From positions 4,519 to 68,518 of the forward strand of contig DASRRI010000037.1 of NCBI GenBank assembly GCA_035695765.1: a stretch of 64,000 nt of DNA, given 5' to 3'. Below are positions 52,015 to 60,721 of this stretch, piece after piece. This DNA is from Dongia_A sp035695765 (GTDB taxonomy: Bacteria; Pseudomonadota; Alphaproteobacteria; Dongiales; Dongiaceae). Numbering within the stretch: the stretch's first letter is position 1; every line of letters starts with the position of its first letter. Both the position numbers and the translations under genes were made by a program. The notes beneath the pieces were generated by a model that saw only the letters and a program-made list of their open reading frames with translations, searched no databases and was not told the DNA's origin.

Positions 52015-52262
52015 ACGGAGGCTCCTCAGATCGGAGCGCTCGCCGGTTGATCGCGCCGAGGGATGGATAATTGAACACAATTAATATGTGAAAAACGACG
52101 CGATGGCTGCAGCGGGCTGGATTGGCCTGAAGTGCGGTACGGCGGGCACAGCGAAAGTGACATTGAGAGGGGGTGATCGTGCCAACAAGCTGATGTCCCT
52201 GGAGTGGCACAGAATCTTGGTGATAGATGTGGAACATCGAATGAAAATTGTGGGGGTTCCAA
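52015..52262. other. intergenic region before the AraC-type regulator
   Basis: This part of the 403-bp gap between the DUF1127 gene and the divergent regulator is AT-richer than its surroundings (ATTGAACACAATTAATATGTG near 52069), consistent with divergent promoters. No convincing gene was seen. Confidence 0.5.
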
Positions 52263-53294
52263 ATGTTGGACGTGACTATCGTCTTGGTCAATGACGGCTA
52301 CGCCTCGACCTCCATCGGGCCAATGGAGGTCTTCTACGCCGCCGGACGGATGTGGAACGTCCTGGATGGACATGGGGCAGAGCCGAAGTTCCGCATCTCG
52401 GTCGCCTCGATCGATGGCGCACCGGTGACCAGCGCCTACGGACTCAGCATCTCGCCGCAATCGTCAATCGATGCGATCGAGCGTGCCGACCTCATCCTGG
52501 TCTCGGCGTCCAGCCTGGATCCGGCCACGTGGCGGCAACAGCCGGCGGAGCTCGCGCCGTGGCTGCGCCGGTGGCACAACAAGGGCGCCATGATCGGTGG
52601 CCTGTGCACGGGGGTCGCCTTCCTGGCCGAAGCCGGTCTGCTCGACGGGCGCCGCGCCACCACGCATTGGGGCGTGGCGCGATACTTCGAACGGCTCTAT
52701 CCGAAAGTGGATTGGCGTCCGGAAGTGCTGATCACGGAGGATGGCGGGCTGTTCTGCAGCGGCGGCGTCTATGCCTCCGTCGATCTCAGCCTCTATCTGG
52801 TGGAGAAATTGTGCGGCCATCAAGTCGCGGTGGAGTGCTCCAAGGCCTTGCTCATCAACATGCCGCGATTCTACCAGGCGGGGTACTCGATCCTGCCGGT
52901 GTCGCGGCCGCATGCCGACCAGAAAATCCGCCAGGTCGAGGAATACCTGCAGGCCAATTTCGCCAAACCGCTGTCGATCGACGAGCTGGCGCAGCATGCG
53001 GGGATGAGCCGCCGCAACTTCCTCCGGCGTTTCAAGGCGGCGACGGGCGCAATGCCCGGTGCGTATCTGCAGATGTTCCGCGTCGCTGCGGCGCGGCAGA
53101 TGCTGGAAGACAGTGCGACATCCGTGCAGCGGGTAGGCTCGGCCGTCGGCTACGACAACGTCACGTTCTTCCGCCAAATCTTCCGGCGCTATACCGGCGT
53201 CACGCCCGCCGAATACCGCAGCAACTTCAAGCCGGTGCCGTCGCTCACCGCGGATAATGACGTGCTGGAACCGGAGCTCAGCATCGCAGTCTAG
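52263..53294 (+). CDS. GlxA-type transcriptional regulator (DJ-1/PfpI domain plus AraC helix-turn-helix)
   Basis: A 343-residue regulator. Residues 1-~185 are a DJ-1/PfpI-like amidotransferase domain with GLCTGVAFLAEAGLLDG as the nucleophile-elbow region. Residues ~220-320 hold the double helix-turn-helix: SIDELAQHAGMSRRNFLRRFK and RVGSAVGYDNVTFFRQIFRRYTGVTPAEYR. GGGGG precedes ATG 52263. The stop codon TAG lies inside the terminal repeat of the adjacent mobile element, so the extreme C-terminus may have been altered by the insertion. Confidence 0.9.
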   Translation: MLDVTIVLVNDGYASTSIGPMEVFYAAGRMWNVLDGHGAEPKFRISVASIDGAPVTSAYGLSISPQSSIDAIERADLILVSASSLDPATWRQQPAELAPWLRRWHNKGAMIGGLCTGVAFLAEAGLLDGRRATTHWGVARYFERLYPKVDWRPEVLITEDGGLFCSGGVYASVDLSLYLVEKLCGHQVAVECSKALLINMPRFYQAGYSILPVSRPHADQKIRQVEEYLQANFAKPLSIDELAQHAGMSRRNFLRRFKAATGAMPGAYLQMFRVAAARQMLEDSATSVQRVGSAVGYDNVTFFRQIFRRYTGVTPAEYRSNFKPVPSLTADNDVLEPELSIAV

Positions 53295-53307
53295 GGTCAG
53301 GACTCAT
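53289..53307 (+). repeat. left terminal inverted repeat of the IS-derived element
   Basis: GTCTAGGGTCAGGACTCAT; matches the reverse complement of 54790-54808 at 18 of 19 positions. It contains the stop codon of the regulator gene upstream. Confidence 0.8.
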
Positions 53308-53907
53308 TGACCGAGCCAAAAGATAACGGTTGCCGCGATGCAGATAGCGCTGAAGAATGTGTGGGCGCAGCGGTCGTAGCGCATTGAGATGCGCCGCCAG
53401 TCTTTTAGCCTTGCGAACATGTTCTCGACCTTTGGCGCTGTCGATACAAAGTCCCGCAGTATGTTGCGGGCAACCGGCGCTTGGCTCGCGGTGGAATGCA
53501 AGGCGTGATGCCTCGTCCGGCGAGAGCCTCTCGGAATGCATCACTATCATAGCCCTTGTCGGCAATAAGCGTCTCGGCGTCTGGCAGCATTGGATAGATC
53601 AGAGCCGCGCCCTTATGGTCACTCATTTGTCCTTCTGTAAGAAGAAAGATAACTGGCCGACCGGCGCCATCGCAAACCGCGTGCAGCTTGGAGTTCAGCC
53701 CGCCTTTCGTGCGGCCGATGAGACGGGGTGAATCCCCCTTTTGAGCAGACTGGCGACCGTCCGATGCGCCTTAAAATGCGTGCTGTCGATCATCACGCGG
53801 TCGGGCGGGCCGCTCTGGGTCGTCCACGCGCGGAATGCCACGCGTCCGGGGGAAAAGGATTCGATGCGCTTAAGCTGAGCTTTAGTCAGCCAGAATTGAT
53901 CAGACAT
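53304..53907 (-). pseudogene. degenerate IS5-family transposase
   Basis: From ATG 53907 the frame gives MSDQFWLTKAQLKRIESFSP, then jumps to PPDRVMIDSTHFKAHRTVASLLKRG, so about 55-60 residues with the first catalytic region are deleted. A frameshift in a C-run at GGGATTCACCCCGTC is needed to read on through LIGRTKGGLNSKLHAVCDG and MSDHKGAALIYPMLPDAETLIADKGYDSDAF. A second shift near CGCCAAAGGTC restores VENMFARLKDWRRISMRYDR to the stop at 53304. Two frameshifts and a deletion make it inactive. Confidence 0.88.
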
Positions 53908-54085
53908 CGGCAGTTCCTCCTGCCGTGCTTGAATCACGATGTCACATCAGATGAATTAGAGTTTGCAAAGGTCTGCTGTGCGGACAAACCGGACACGGAA
54001 CGGGGTCCTCTTCAATCTCGGTGAGCTTGCCTTGACAGCTTGCCCGCACCGCAGCCGATGATTTTGGCCAAGGAGGAGCCTCACG

Positions 54086-54739
54086 ATGACCATCACCATT
54101 ACCGCCTTTGAACGGTCACCCGATGGCGGCAGGGGACTGGCGCGTGATACGCGCGTTCGCTGGGCGCTTGAGGAAGTGGGCCAACCCTACGAGGTTCGCC
54201 TTGTTTCGTTTCGTGCGATTAAGGAACCGGCGCATCTGGCCCTTCATCCTTTCGGCCAGATTCCGACTTATGAGGAAGGCGATCTCGCCCTGTTCGAGAC
54301 AGGGGCGATCGTCTTCCATATCGCCCAACGCCATGCGGGACTTCTGCCGGATGACGCCAATGCCCGGGCGCGCGCGATCACTTGGATGTTTGCCGCGGTC
54401 AACACGGTGGAGCCGCCAATCCTTGAACTTGGAACCGCTAGGCTCCTGGAGGGTGACAAGCCCTGGCATGACGAGCGCTTGCCTCTGGTCGAGGATCGCG
54501 TTCGCAACCGGCTGAAACAACTTTCCGCCCGCCTGGGCGATGCCGACTGGCTCGATGGTGCGTTCAGTGCGGGCGATCTGATGATGGTGTCGGTGCTGCT
54601 CAGGCTGAAATCATCGGGCATTCTGGACGAATACCCAAACCTAGCAGCCTATCTCGCCCGCGGTGAAACGCGGCCTGCCTACAAACGGGCTTTCGCCGCT
54701 CAATTGGCGGTTAACACGGGCAAGCCGCCGACCGGCTGA
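54086..54739 (+). CDS. glutathione S-transferase inside the IS-derived element
   Basis: A 217-residue GST. N-terminal thioredoxin-like half with RWALEEVGQPYEVRLV, the cis-Pro segment FGQIPTYEEGDLALFETGAIVFHIA (normally GKVPAL then ES-A), and a helical C-terminal half with FSAGDLMMVSVLLRL. AGGAGG lies 10-15 bases before ATG 54086, so it should be translated. It is not closely like the GST at 5272-5976. Probably a passenger or captured gene. Confidence 0.88.
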   Translation: MTITITAFERSPDGGRGLARDTRVRWALEEVGQPYEVRLVSFRAIKEPAHLALHPFGQIPTYEEGDLALFETGAIVFHIAQRHAGLLPDDANARARAITWMFAAVNTVEPPILELGTARLLEGDKPWHDERLPLVEDRVRNRLKQLSARLGDADWLDGAFSAGDLMMVSVLLRLKSSGILDEYPNLAAYLARGETRPAYKRAFAAQLAVNTGKPPTG

Positions 54740-54789
54740 TGAGGTCCATCCTGGGCTCGAAGTCGTCATCCGAGTTTTCTGTTCAGTTT

Positions 54790-54808
54790 ATGGGTCCTGA
54801 CCCTAGAC
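54790..54808 (-). repeat. right terminal inverted repeat of the IS-derived element
   Basis: ATGGGTCCTGACCCTAGAC; partner of 53289-53307. It lies 12 bases before the stop codon of the desaturase gene. Confidence 0.8.
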
Positions 54809-54819
54809 AGAGACGCGGA

Positions 54820-55983
54820 TTATTTGCGGTCCGACGAAACGGGAATCGGTGCCAGCCGGGCGCCGACCGATGCGAGCAGCAGATCGTAGGCGCGGTCGAC
54901 GATCTCGTCCAACGAGATGGTTCGCGCGAACATCGCCTTTGCCTGCGCCAGGAACTCGTCGCGGCTCGGCATCTGCGGCAAATGCACGGTCATCAACAAC
55001 TCGCTCGTGCGCTCGCGCGCGCGGCCGAGGCTGTCCTGCAAGGAAGACAACGCAGGTCCGTGCAGCGCCGACGTGATCGCGACCGCGATCCGTTCGGAGT
55101 TGAAATGCGCCGCAAGCTGTTCGGCCGCTCGGTTGACGATGCGCGCGCCAAGCCGTTGCTCATTGCGCACCACATGCTCGGGCGGAGTCTTGAGGTCCCA
55201 GACCAGGCCGACCACAGCCATCGCCCGGAGCACATAGTAGGCCGGGTCGACCTCCCACCATCTGAATCCTTGCCGGACGCTGCTCTGGTAGGCGTGATGG
55301 TTGTTGTGCCAGCCCTCGCCGAGCGTGAGGATCGCGAGGAACCAGTTGTTGCGGGAATCATCGCCCGTCACATAGCGCTTGTTGCCATGCACGTGCGCCA
55401 GAGAATTGATGCAGAAGGTGGCGTGATAGACCAGCGCCGTACTCCACAGGAAGCCGACCACCAGTCCTGACCAACCAGCGATCAGGAAGCACAAGATGGC
55501 GGTCACGATCGCCGGCAGCAGCTCCAGCTTCTTCAGCCACATCAGTTCGGGATAGCGCGTCAGATCTGCGACCTTGGTCAGGTCCGCTTGGTCATGCTTG
55601 CGATCGAAGATCCATCCCAGATGGCTGTAGGTGAAGCCCTTGCGCCGAGGCGAATGCACGTCCTCCTCAGTGTCGGAATGCACATGATGGTGCCGGTGCT
55701 TTGCCGCCCACCAGAGGACGCTCTTTTGTGCGGTGGTCTGGGCCAGGACTGCGAGCACGAATTGGAAGGCACGGCTGGTCGAGTAGGCGCGGTGCGAGAA
55801 GTAGCGGTGATATCCAGCCACCACCGCGAACATGCGCAGGCCATACAATGTCGCGCAGATAGCAACCGCGGGCCATGTGATGCCGGACCAGATAGCCGCG
55901 AAGCAGCCGAGGTGAACAAGCACGAATGGGATGGCGGACGGATACATGATGTCGTCATGTCCGCCGCCGGTCGAAAGATGCAT
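54820..55983 (-). CDS. acyl-CoA/fatty-acid desaturase
   Basis: A 387-residue membrane di-iron desaturase of the stearoyl-CoA delta-9 type. The three His boxes are intact: HRYFSH, HRHHHVHSD and EGWHNNHHAY. About four membrane helices surround them; the C-terminal ~120 residues are a helical soluble extension. It introduces a double bond into saturated acyl chains and so maintains membrane fluidity. It follows a small basic protein gene by 3 bp and cspA lies further upstream on the same strand. Confidence 0.92.
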   Translation of the reverse strand: MHLSTGGGHDDIMYPSAIPFVLVHLGCFAAIWSGITWPAVAICATLYGLRMFAVVAGYHRYFSHRAYSTSRAFQFVLAVLAQTTAQKSVLWWAAKHRHHHVHSDTEEDVHSPRRKGFTYSHLGWIFDRKHDQADLTKVADLTRYPELMWLKKLELLPAIVTAILCFLIAGWSGLVVGFLWSTALVYHATFCINSLAHVHGNKRYVTGDDSRNNWFLAILTLGEGWHNNHHAYQSSVRQGFRWWEVDPAYYVLRAMAVVGLVWDLKTPPEHVVRNEQRLGARIVNRAAEQLAAHFNSERIAVAITSALHGPALSSLQDSLGRARERTSELLMTVHLPQMPSRDEFLAQAKAMFARTISLDEIVDRAYDLLLASVGARLAPIPVSSDRK

Positions 55984-55986
55984 CTA

Positions 55987-56253
55987 TCAGACCTTCTTAA
56001 CCGGTTTCTTCGTCGTCGCAGGTGTTCCGCCGCCGGCCTCGCGCGCCAGGCGCAGTGCCCGAAGCCGTTCGGTATTGGCGAGGACGGCGCGCTTCTCGGC
56101 CTCGTATTCTTGCGTCGCAAGTGCTGCGTCGCGCGCGCGGTCTGCCTTCATGGCATTCCGGGCCGCCTGATCCGGGCGGGCTTTCGGACCCGACGAGGCT
56201 TGTTCCCCGGCGGGGCGGCCTTGGAATGTGGATAGGCGGCGTCTCATGATCAT
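55987..56253 (-). CDS. small basic protein of unknown function
   Basis: An 88-residue Lys/Arg/Ala-rich, largely helical protein (AMKADRARDAALATQEYEAE, then RLRALRLAREAGG) of a kind common in rhizobia-like genomes, with no known function. AGGAA precedes ATG 56253. Only 3 bp separate its stop from the desaturase start, so they are probably cotranscribed. Confidence 0.7.
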   Translation of the reverse strand: MIMRRRLSTFQGRPAGEQASSGPKARPDQAARNAMKADRARDAALATQEYEAEKRAVLANTERLRALRLAREAGGGTPATTKKPVKKV

Positions 56254-56286
56254 GAGTTCTATTCCTTGAGAAATCTTCAACAAGAA

Positions 56287-56313
56287 CCCCGCGCCTGGAG
56301 ACCAGACGCGGGG
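56287..56313 (-). terminator. terminator after cspA
   Basis: Arms CCCCGCG (56287-56293) and CGCGGGG (56307-56313) form a stem just beyond the cspA stop in its reading direction, followed by TTCTTGTT on that strand. Confidence 0.6.
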
Positions 56314-56377
56314 CTCAAAACCATCTGCCTTGCCAGTACATCCGTGGCTAAAGCGGTGTGGCTATTCTTGCGGCCGC

Positions 56378-56587
56378 TTAGGCGGCGCGCAGATTCTCAG
56401 CGGAGGACTTACCGGTCTTGCGATCGGCAACGATCTCGTAGGAGACCTTCTGGCCCTCACTCAGGTTGCTCATCCCAGCGCGTTCGACCGCGCTGATATG
56501 AACGAAAACGTCCTTGCTGCCGTCTTCCGGCTGAATGAAACCGAAGCCCTTTTGGCTATTGAACCACTTTACAGTACCTGTGCTCAT
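56378..56587 (-). CDS. cspA: cold-shock protein, CspA family
   Basis: A 69-residue OB-fold protein. RNP1 is KGFGFIQ and RNP2 VFVHISAV; GTVKWFNSQ opens the domain. It binds single-stranded nucleic acid and melts RNA secondary structure. AGGATAA precedes ATG 56587; a 12-codon upstream extension is rejected. The ~230 bases upstream are gene-free and may be a long 5' leader, as in other cold-shock genes. Confidence 0.95.
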   Translation of the reverse strand: MSTGTVKWFNSQKGFGFIQPEDGSKDVFVHISAVERAGMSNLSEGQKVSYEIVADRKTGKSSAENLRAA

Positions 56588-56818
56588 AGAATTATCCTTT
56601 AGTCGTGTGTAGTTAAGCCGCATTATTGACGCGGCAAGTCAAGTCGAGGATCTGGGAAGAAAGTCGTCAGTCAGGCGCGCTGTAAGCGGCGAGGCCAAGG
56701 CGATCGGCCGAAACTCGATGGCATATACATAGCGATTACCCCCTCCTTCCGCAAGGGCAGGCCGCGATTTAGGCCGATATATGTAGCCGAGCGCGCGGCA
56801 GAGGGCGAAGGTGCCTCG

Positions 56819-57547
56819 TCAGGCCGAGCCCTTGAGAGCGGCGGCCGTCAGGGCGCCGAGGCTCTGCTGCTGATTGCCGTGGACATCGAAATTGCCGGGA
56901 TCGAGCCAAGTCTCATAGGCCGCTTTCAGCGCCGGCCATTCGTGGTCGATGATGGCGAACCAGGCAGTGTCGCGATTGCGCCCCTTGTAGATGACGGCTT
57001 GGCGGAACACGCCTTCGAAGCTGAACCCGAGGCGCGCGGCGGCCCGGCGCGATGGCTCGTTCAGTGCGTCGCATTTCCACTCGTAGCGGCGATAGCCCAG
57101 TTCCTCGAACACCCGGTGCATCATCAGGTACATCGCCTCGGTCGCGGCGCGCGTGCGCTGCAAGCGCGGCGAATAGTGGATGTGGCCGGTCTCGATCACG
57201 CCAAACTTCGGATCGATGCGCAGATAGGAGGCGACTCCGACTGCCTTGTTGGTTGCGCCATCGATAACGGCGTGGAACAGAGGATCATCGCCGAGGCACG
57301 TCGCTTTCATCCAGGCGCGATATTCCGGCAGGGTGCCGAACGGGCCATAGGCCATGTAGGTCCAGCTTCGTCCATCGGCATCGTCGGAGATTGCCTCGAA
57401 CAGGTCGGCGGCGTGGCGATCCGGGTCGATCGGCTCGATCCGACAGTAGCGTCCGGCGATCGGCGAGCGCGGCGGCAGGCTAACCGGCTTCCAATGCGGC
57501 ACCTGATAGCCGACCGGCTGGCCCAGAGAATTGACCCGGTTATTCAT
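56819..57547 (-). CDS. GNAT-family N-acetyltransferase (RimJ/RimL type)
   Basis: A 242-residue acetyltransferase. RYCRIEPIDPDRHAADLFEA at the start, GHIHYSPRLQRTRAATEA as the acetyl-CoA loop region and WKCDALNEPSRRAAARLGFSFEG as the late motif are typical of the ribosomal-protein/metabolite acetyltransferases. ATG 57547. It faces the acyl-CoA synthetase gene divergently. Confidence 0.88.
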   Translation of the reverse strand: MNNRVNSLGQPVGYQVPHWKPVSLPPRSPIAGRYCRIEPIDPDRHAADLFEAISDDADGRSWTYMAYGPFGTLPEYRAWMKATCLGDDPLFHAVIDGATNKAVGVASYLRIDPKFGVIETGHIHYSPRLQRTRAATEAMYLMMHRVFEELGYRRYEWKCDALNEPSRRAAARLGFSFEGVFRQAVIYKGRNRDTAWFAIIDHEWPALKAAYETWLDPGNFDVHGNQQQSLGALTAAALKGSA

Positions 57548-57636
57548 TCGTCCCCCGCACGACGATTCGAAAACAGAGGCATCATATCATAGAGCCTTTG
57601 CCGGCGCTCGCCACCGGTTTGAAAAAGAGCAGCAAA

Positions 57637-59346
57637 ATGAATCACCAGGCGCCATTTTCGAAGGTTGCGTGGGAAGCATCGCCCCGGCAGACTTCGGGCA
57701 TGTTGCCAGTTGCCGACAGCTATTCCGCTTTGGCCCGCGATTTCCGCTGGCAGGTGCCCCAACGCTACAATATCGGCGTCGATGTGTGCGACCGCTGGGC
57801 AGCGCAGGAGCCGGAGCGCATTGCGCTCACCTTCGTCGGCTCCGACAACGCAGCGCGCGACCACAGCTACGGCGCGCTGCGCGCCTCGTCCAACCGCCTC
57901 GCCAACCTGCTGCGCGCGCTGGGTATCGGACGCGGCGACCGGGTCGCTGTCCTGCTGCCGCAGGCGCCGGAAACGGCGATTGGCCACATCGCGATCTATA
58001 AGCTGGGCGCGATTGCGGTCCCCTTGTTCGCGTTGTTCGGGCCGGAGGCACTGCAGTATCGGCTGGCCAATTCCGGCACCAGGGCCGTCATCGCCAATCG
58101 CGACGGCGCGGCGAAGCTGGCGGAGATCCGAAGCAGCCTGCCCGACCTGGCGCACATCCTTTGCATCGACGGTGCCGTCGGGGATTGCCGTGATCTGGCG
58201 GCGGAGTCGGCGGAGCACGCGCCGGAGTTCGAACCGGTCGACACCGCGGCGGACGATCCCGCGCTCATCATCTACACCTCGGGCACGACCGGCCAGCCAA
58301 AGGGCGCGCTGCATGCCCATCGCGTGCTGCTGGGCCATCTGCCGGGCGTCGAGATGAGTCACGACCTGCTGCCCCAGCCCGGCGACAGGATCTGGACCCC
58401 GGCGGATTGGGCGTGGATCGGCGGGCTGCTGGATGTGCTGATGCCCGCCTTGCACCACGGCGTGCCGGTGATTGCGCGCCGGTTCGAGAAATTCACCGGC
58501 GAGGCCGCGTTCCAGCTGATCCAGGATTTCGGCATCCGCAACGCGTTCCTGCCGCCGACCGCGCTCAAGATCATGCGCACCGTGCCGGAGCCGGAAAAGC
58601 GCTGGCGCCTCGCCATGCGCTCGATCGCCAGCGGCGGCGAGACCCTGGGCGCGGAGCTGATCGAGTGGGGCAGGCGGGTCTTCGGCCTCACCATCAACGA
58701 GTTCTACGGCCAGACCGAATGCAACATGATCGTCTCATCCAGCGCGAAGCTGATGCCCGCGCGTCCCGGCATCATGGGGCGTGCTGTTCCTGGCCACCGG
58801 CTCGCGATCGTCGATGAGGCGGGGGGCAGCGTGCCGGAGGGCGCGCTCGGCAACATCGCGGTCAAGCGGCCCGATCCGGTGATGTTCCTGGAATACTGGC
58901 GCAACCCCGAAGCCACAGAAGCCAAGTTCGTTGGCGATTGGCTGCTGACCGGCGATACCGGGATCATGGATCAGGAAGGCTGGATCAGGTTCGTCGGCCG
59001 CGATGACGACGTCATCACCTCCGCCGGCTATCGCATCGGGCCGGGCGAGATCGAGGATTGCCTGCTGGGTCATCCGGCCGTCCGCCTCGCCGGCGTCGTC
59101 GGCAAGCCGGATCCCGAGCGCACCGAGATCGTGAAGGCCTATATCGTGCTCAAGGACGGCCACCTGCCAAGCGACGCGCTTGCGCGCGACATCCAGGCGC
59201 ACGTGAAGACGCGTCTTGCCGCCCACGAATATCCACGCGAGATCGCCTTCGTCGGCGAATTGCCGATGACAACGACAGGCAAGATCATCCGCAGAGAGCT
59301 GCGCGCGACGGCGGCCGCCGAATTGCGGCGCCCGGCCGAGCCTTAG
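57637..59346 (+). CDS. acyl-CoA synthetase (AMP-binding enzyme)
   Basis: A 569-residue adenylate-forming ligase that activates a carboxylic acid with ATP and CoA. Core motifs: P-loop-like IIYTSGTTGQPKGALHAH near residue 215, EFYGQTECNMIVSS, LLTGDTGIMDQEGW, the hinge FVGRDDDVITSAGYRIGPGEIED, and the catalytic Lys in TTGKIIRRELR. It resembles the medium-chain/benzoate-like AcsM group. ATG 57637 is chosen; a later Met (57742 region) lacks an advantage. Substrate unknown. Confidence 0.9.
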   Translation: MNHQAPFSKVAWEASPRQTSGMLPVADSYSALARDFRWQVPQRYNIGVDVCDRWAAQEPERIALTFVGSDNAARDHSYGALRASSNRLANLLRALGIGRGDRVAVLLPQAPETAIGHIAIYKLGAIAVPLFALFGPEALQYRLANSGTRAVIANRDGAAKLAEIRSSLPDLAHILCIDGAVGDCRDLAAESAEHAPEFEPVDTAADDPALIIYTSGTTGQPKGALHAHRVLLGHLPGVEMSHDLLPQPGDRIWTPADWAWIGGLLDVLMPALHHGVPVIARRFEKFTGEAAFQLIQDFGIRNAFLPPTALKIMRTVPEPEKRWRLAMRSIASGGETLGAELIEWGRRVFGLTINEFYGQTECNMIVSSSAKLMPARPGIMGRAVPGHRLAIVDEAGGSVPEGALGNIAVKRPDPVMFLEYWRNPEATEAKFVGDWLLTGDTGIMDQEGWIRFVGRDDDVITSAGYRIGPGEIEDCLLGHPAVRLAGVVGKPDPERTEIVKAYIVLKDGHLPSDALARDIQAHVKTRLAAHEYPREIAFVGELPMTTTGKIIRRELRATAAAELRRPAEP

Positions 59347-59891
59347 TTCAGTATCTCCAGCGCCGCCACCTCGAGCACATCGAGGATGAGATTGCTGGCA
59401 GCCTGGACCAGCAGCACCCTGTTGTCCACGATCGTGTAGCGATAGCCGGCCTGCACCGGCGGCAGCTGCACGATCAGGTCGTGCGGCAGCGGATGATAGT
59501 CGAGGCCCGGCGGCAACTGCCCGTTGCGGGCGAGCTGCTTGGCGATGCCCGGCGGCAAGGTGCCCTTCTTGGCGAGGCCGGGCGGCAGGCCCTTGTGCTT
59601 GTTCTTCTTGTTCTTGTGCTTGCCGTATTCGACCCCGTCCGGGCTCTGCTGATACGCCACCAGATGGCGGCTGTAATAGTCGCTGATGATGCGCTTCTCG
59701 AGCTCGCCGATGAAGATGTCGCCGACGTCCGGCGACTGCGCGGTCTGCAACTGCGTTGCTTGCGGCTGCGCGCCTGGCGCGCCGTTCTGGCCCGGCTGAT
59801 CGGCCAAGACCCCGGTTGACAGGAAGGCCAGCGAAAGGGCGACGCTCATGGTGCGCAGGACGGATCGACGATGGACAAGGTGTTGCATCAA
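59343..59891 (-). CDS. secreted RcnB-like protein
   Basis: A 182-residue protein with a signal peptide (cleavage near VLA-DQ). The middle is Lys-rich (KHKNKKNKHKGLPPG), with repeated LPPGLAKKG/LPPGIAKQL elements as in RcnB-type periplasmic proteins. The C-terminus has YRYTIVDNRVLLVQAASNLI. RcnB members affect metal homeostasis. It overlaps the convergent acyl-CoA synthetase stop by 4 bp. Confidence 0.75.
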   Translation of the reverse strand: MMQHLVHRRSVLRTMSVALSLAFLSTGVLADQPGQNGAPGAQPQATQLQTAQSPDVGDIFIGELEKRIISDYYSRHLVAYQQSPDGVEYGKHKNKKNKHKGLPPGLAKKGTLPPGIAKQLARNGQLPPGLDYHPLPHDLIVQLPPVQAGYRYTIVDNRVLLVQAASNLILDVLEVAALEILN

Positions 59892-60057
59892 GTGGTTCCC
59901 GGTGATTGACGGAGGAATGACAGATAAGCCTCTAGCACCGCTGTCAAACGCAAGAAAGCGTGACCGGCTTGTTCAGCTCGGGTTCAGCTTCCACAATAAA
60001 GCGAGAACGCGACCCGACGGAAACGGATCGCACTCTCATGATCTTGCTCAAGCGATG

Positions 60058-60597
60058 CTAGTAGGACGGGTTGCTGCCGCCACCGCCGCCGCCGCCGCCG
60101 CCAGGCGTGCCTGGGGGAATCTGGTCCACAGTGGGTTCGGTCGGAATCGAGCCATCGCCGCCACCAGTTGCACCGGCACCGCCGCCGCCGCCGGTGACCG
60201 GATTCGAACTCACCAAGGTGCAGCGATTGGAGGCGCACGCATATTCCGTTTCGGTGATCGGACCACCCTGGGACGCGAACACAGAAACCTGCGCACTGGC
60301 GTTCATTGCGCTGACCACGACCTGGGCATCCAGTGAGACTGTGCCATCGCTCATCACGATGAGGCGCGTGACGCCCGGCATGCGGCCGATGACGACCAGC
60401 TGATTGGGCGTCTGCACCGTGACGTCGGCGACATTGGGATTGCCGATCACGACGTCGCTGGCAGGGGCGTCCAGCTTCAAGAGGCGGGCACCGTTCACCT
60501 CGACGCTGACGGGATCTGCCGCGGAGACGCTGCCTGCCGCTGACAAGGTAATGGTCGCGGCCGCCAATAGCGGCCAAGTCGATCGGAACATACTCAT
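60058..60597 (-). CDS. CpaC-like pilus/secretin N-terminal domain protein with Gly-rich tail
   Basis: A 179-residue secreted protein. The signal peptide ends near VSA-AD; residues ~40-115 match the N-terminal domain of Tad/CpaC secretins (VEVNGARLLKLDAPASDVVIGNP, TPNQLVVIGRMPGVTRLIV). No secretin pore domain follows; instead there is a glycine-rich tail ending SNPSY. GAGGGG lies just before ATG 60597. It is divergent from the TadD-like gene and near tadB/tadC, so it probably works with the Tad pilus. Confidence 0.8.
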   Translation of the reverse strand: MSMFRSTWPLLAAATITLSAAGSVSAADPVSVEVNGARLLKLDAPASDVVIGNPNVADVTVQTPNQLVVIGRMPGVTRLIVMSDGTVSLDAQVVVSAMNASAQVSVFASQGGPITETEYACASNRCTLVSSNPVTGGGGGAGATGGGDGSIPTEPTVDQIPPGTPGGGGGGGGGSNPSY

Positions 60598-60721
60598 CGA
60601 TCCCCTCTTTCTAAACCATTTGTTCATCATGTGCGGCCATGCTGTTGATAGTTCGATACTCCATCAGAACATCCTCAACGATCAGTTAACGCGGCCGAGA
60701 ACCGCAGAGGTAAGGGGAAAA

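Larger units (their letters stand above)
53289..54808. mobile_element. IS5-family-derived element carrying a glutathione transferase gene
   Basis: A 1,520-bp unit bounded by 19-bp inverted repeats (18 of 19 identical), each including CTAG. It holds a decayed IS5-family transposase next to the left end and an intact GST gene next to the right end. The transposase reads toward the left end. An intact IS of this family would end shortly before its ATG, near 53960, but no terminal repeat is there; it reappears ~830 bp further on. This may be a transposon with a passenger gene, or the remains of two IS copies flanking the GST gene. Confidence 0.65.

Noticed and set aside
51944..52460. Minus-strand frames of 115 and 144 codons before the AraC-type regulator
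   Set aside because: They overlap the regulator's promoter and coding start, and have no start signals or similarity.
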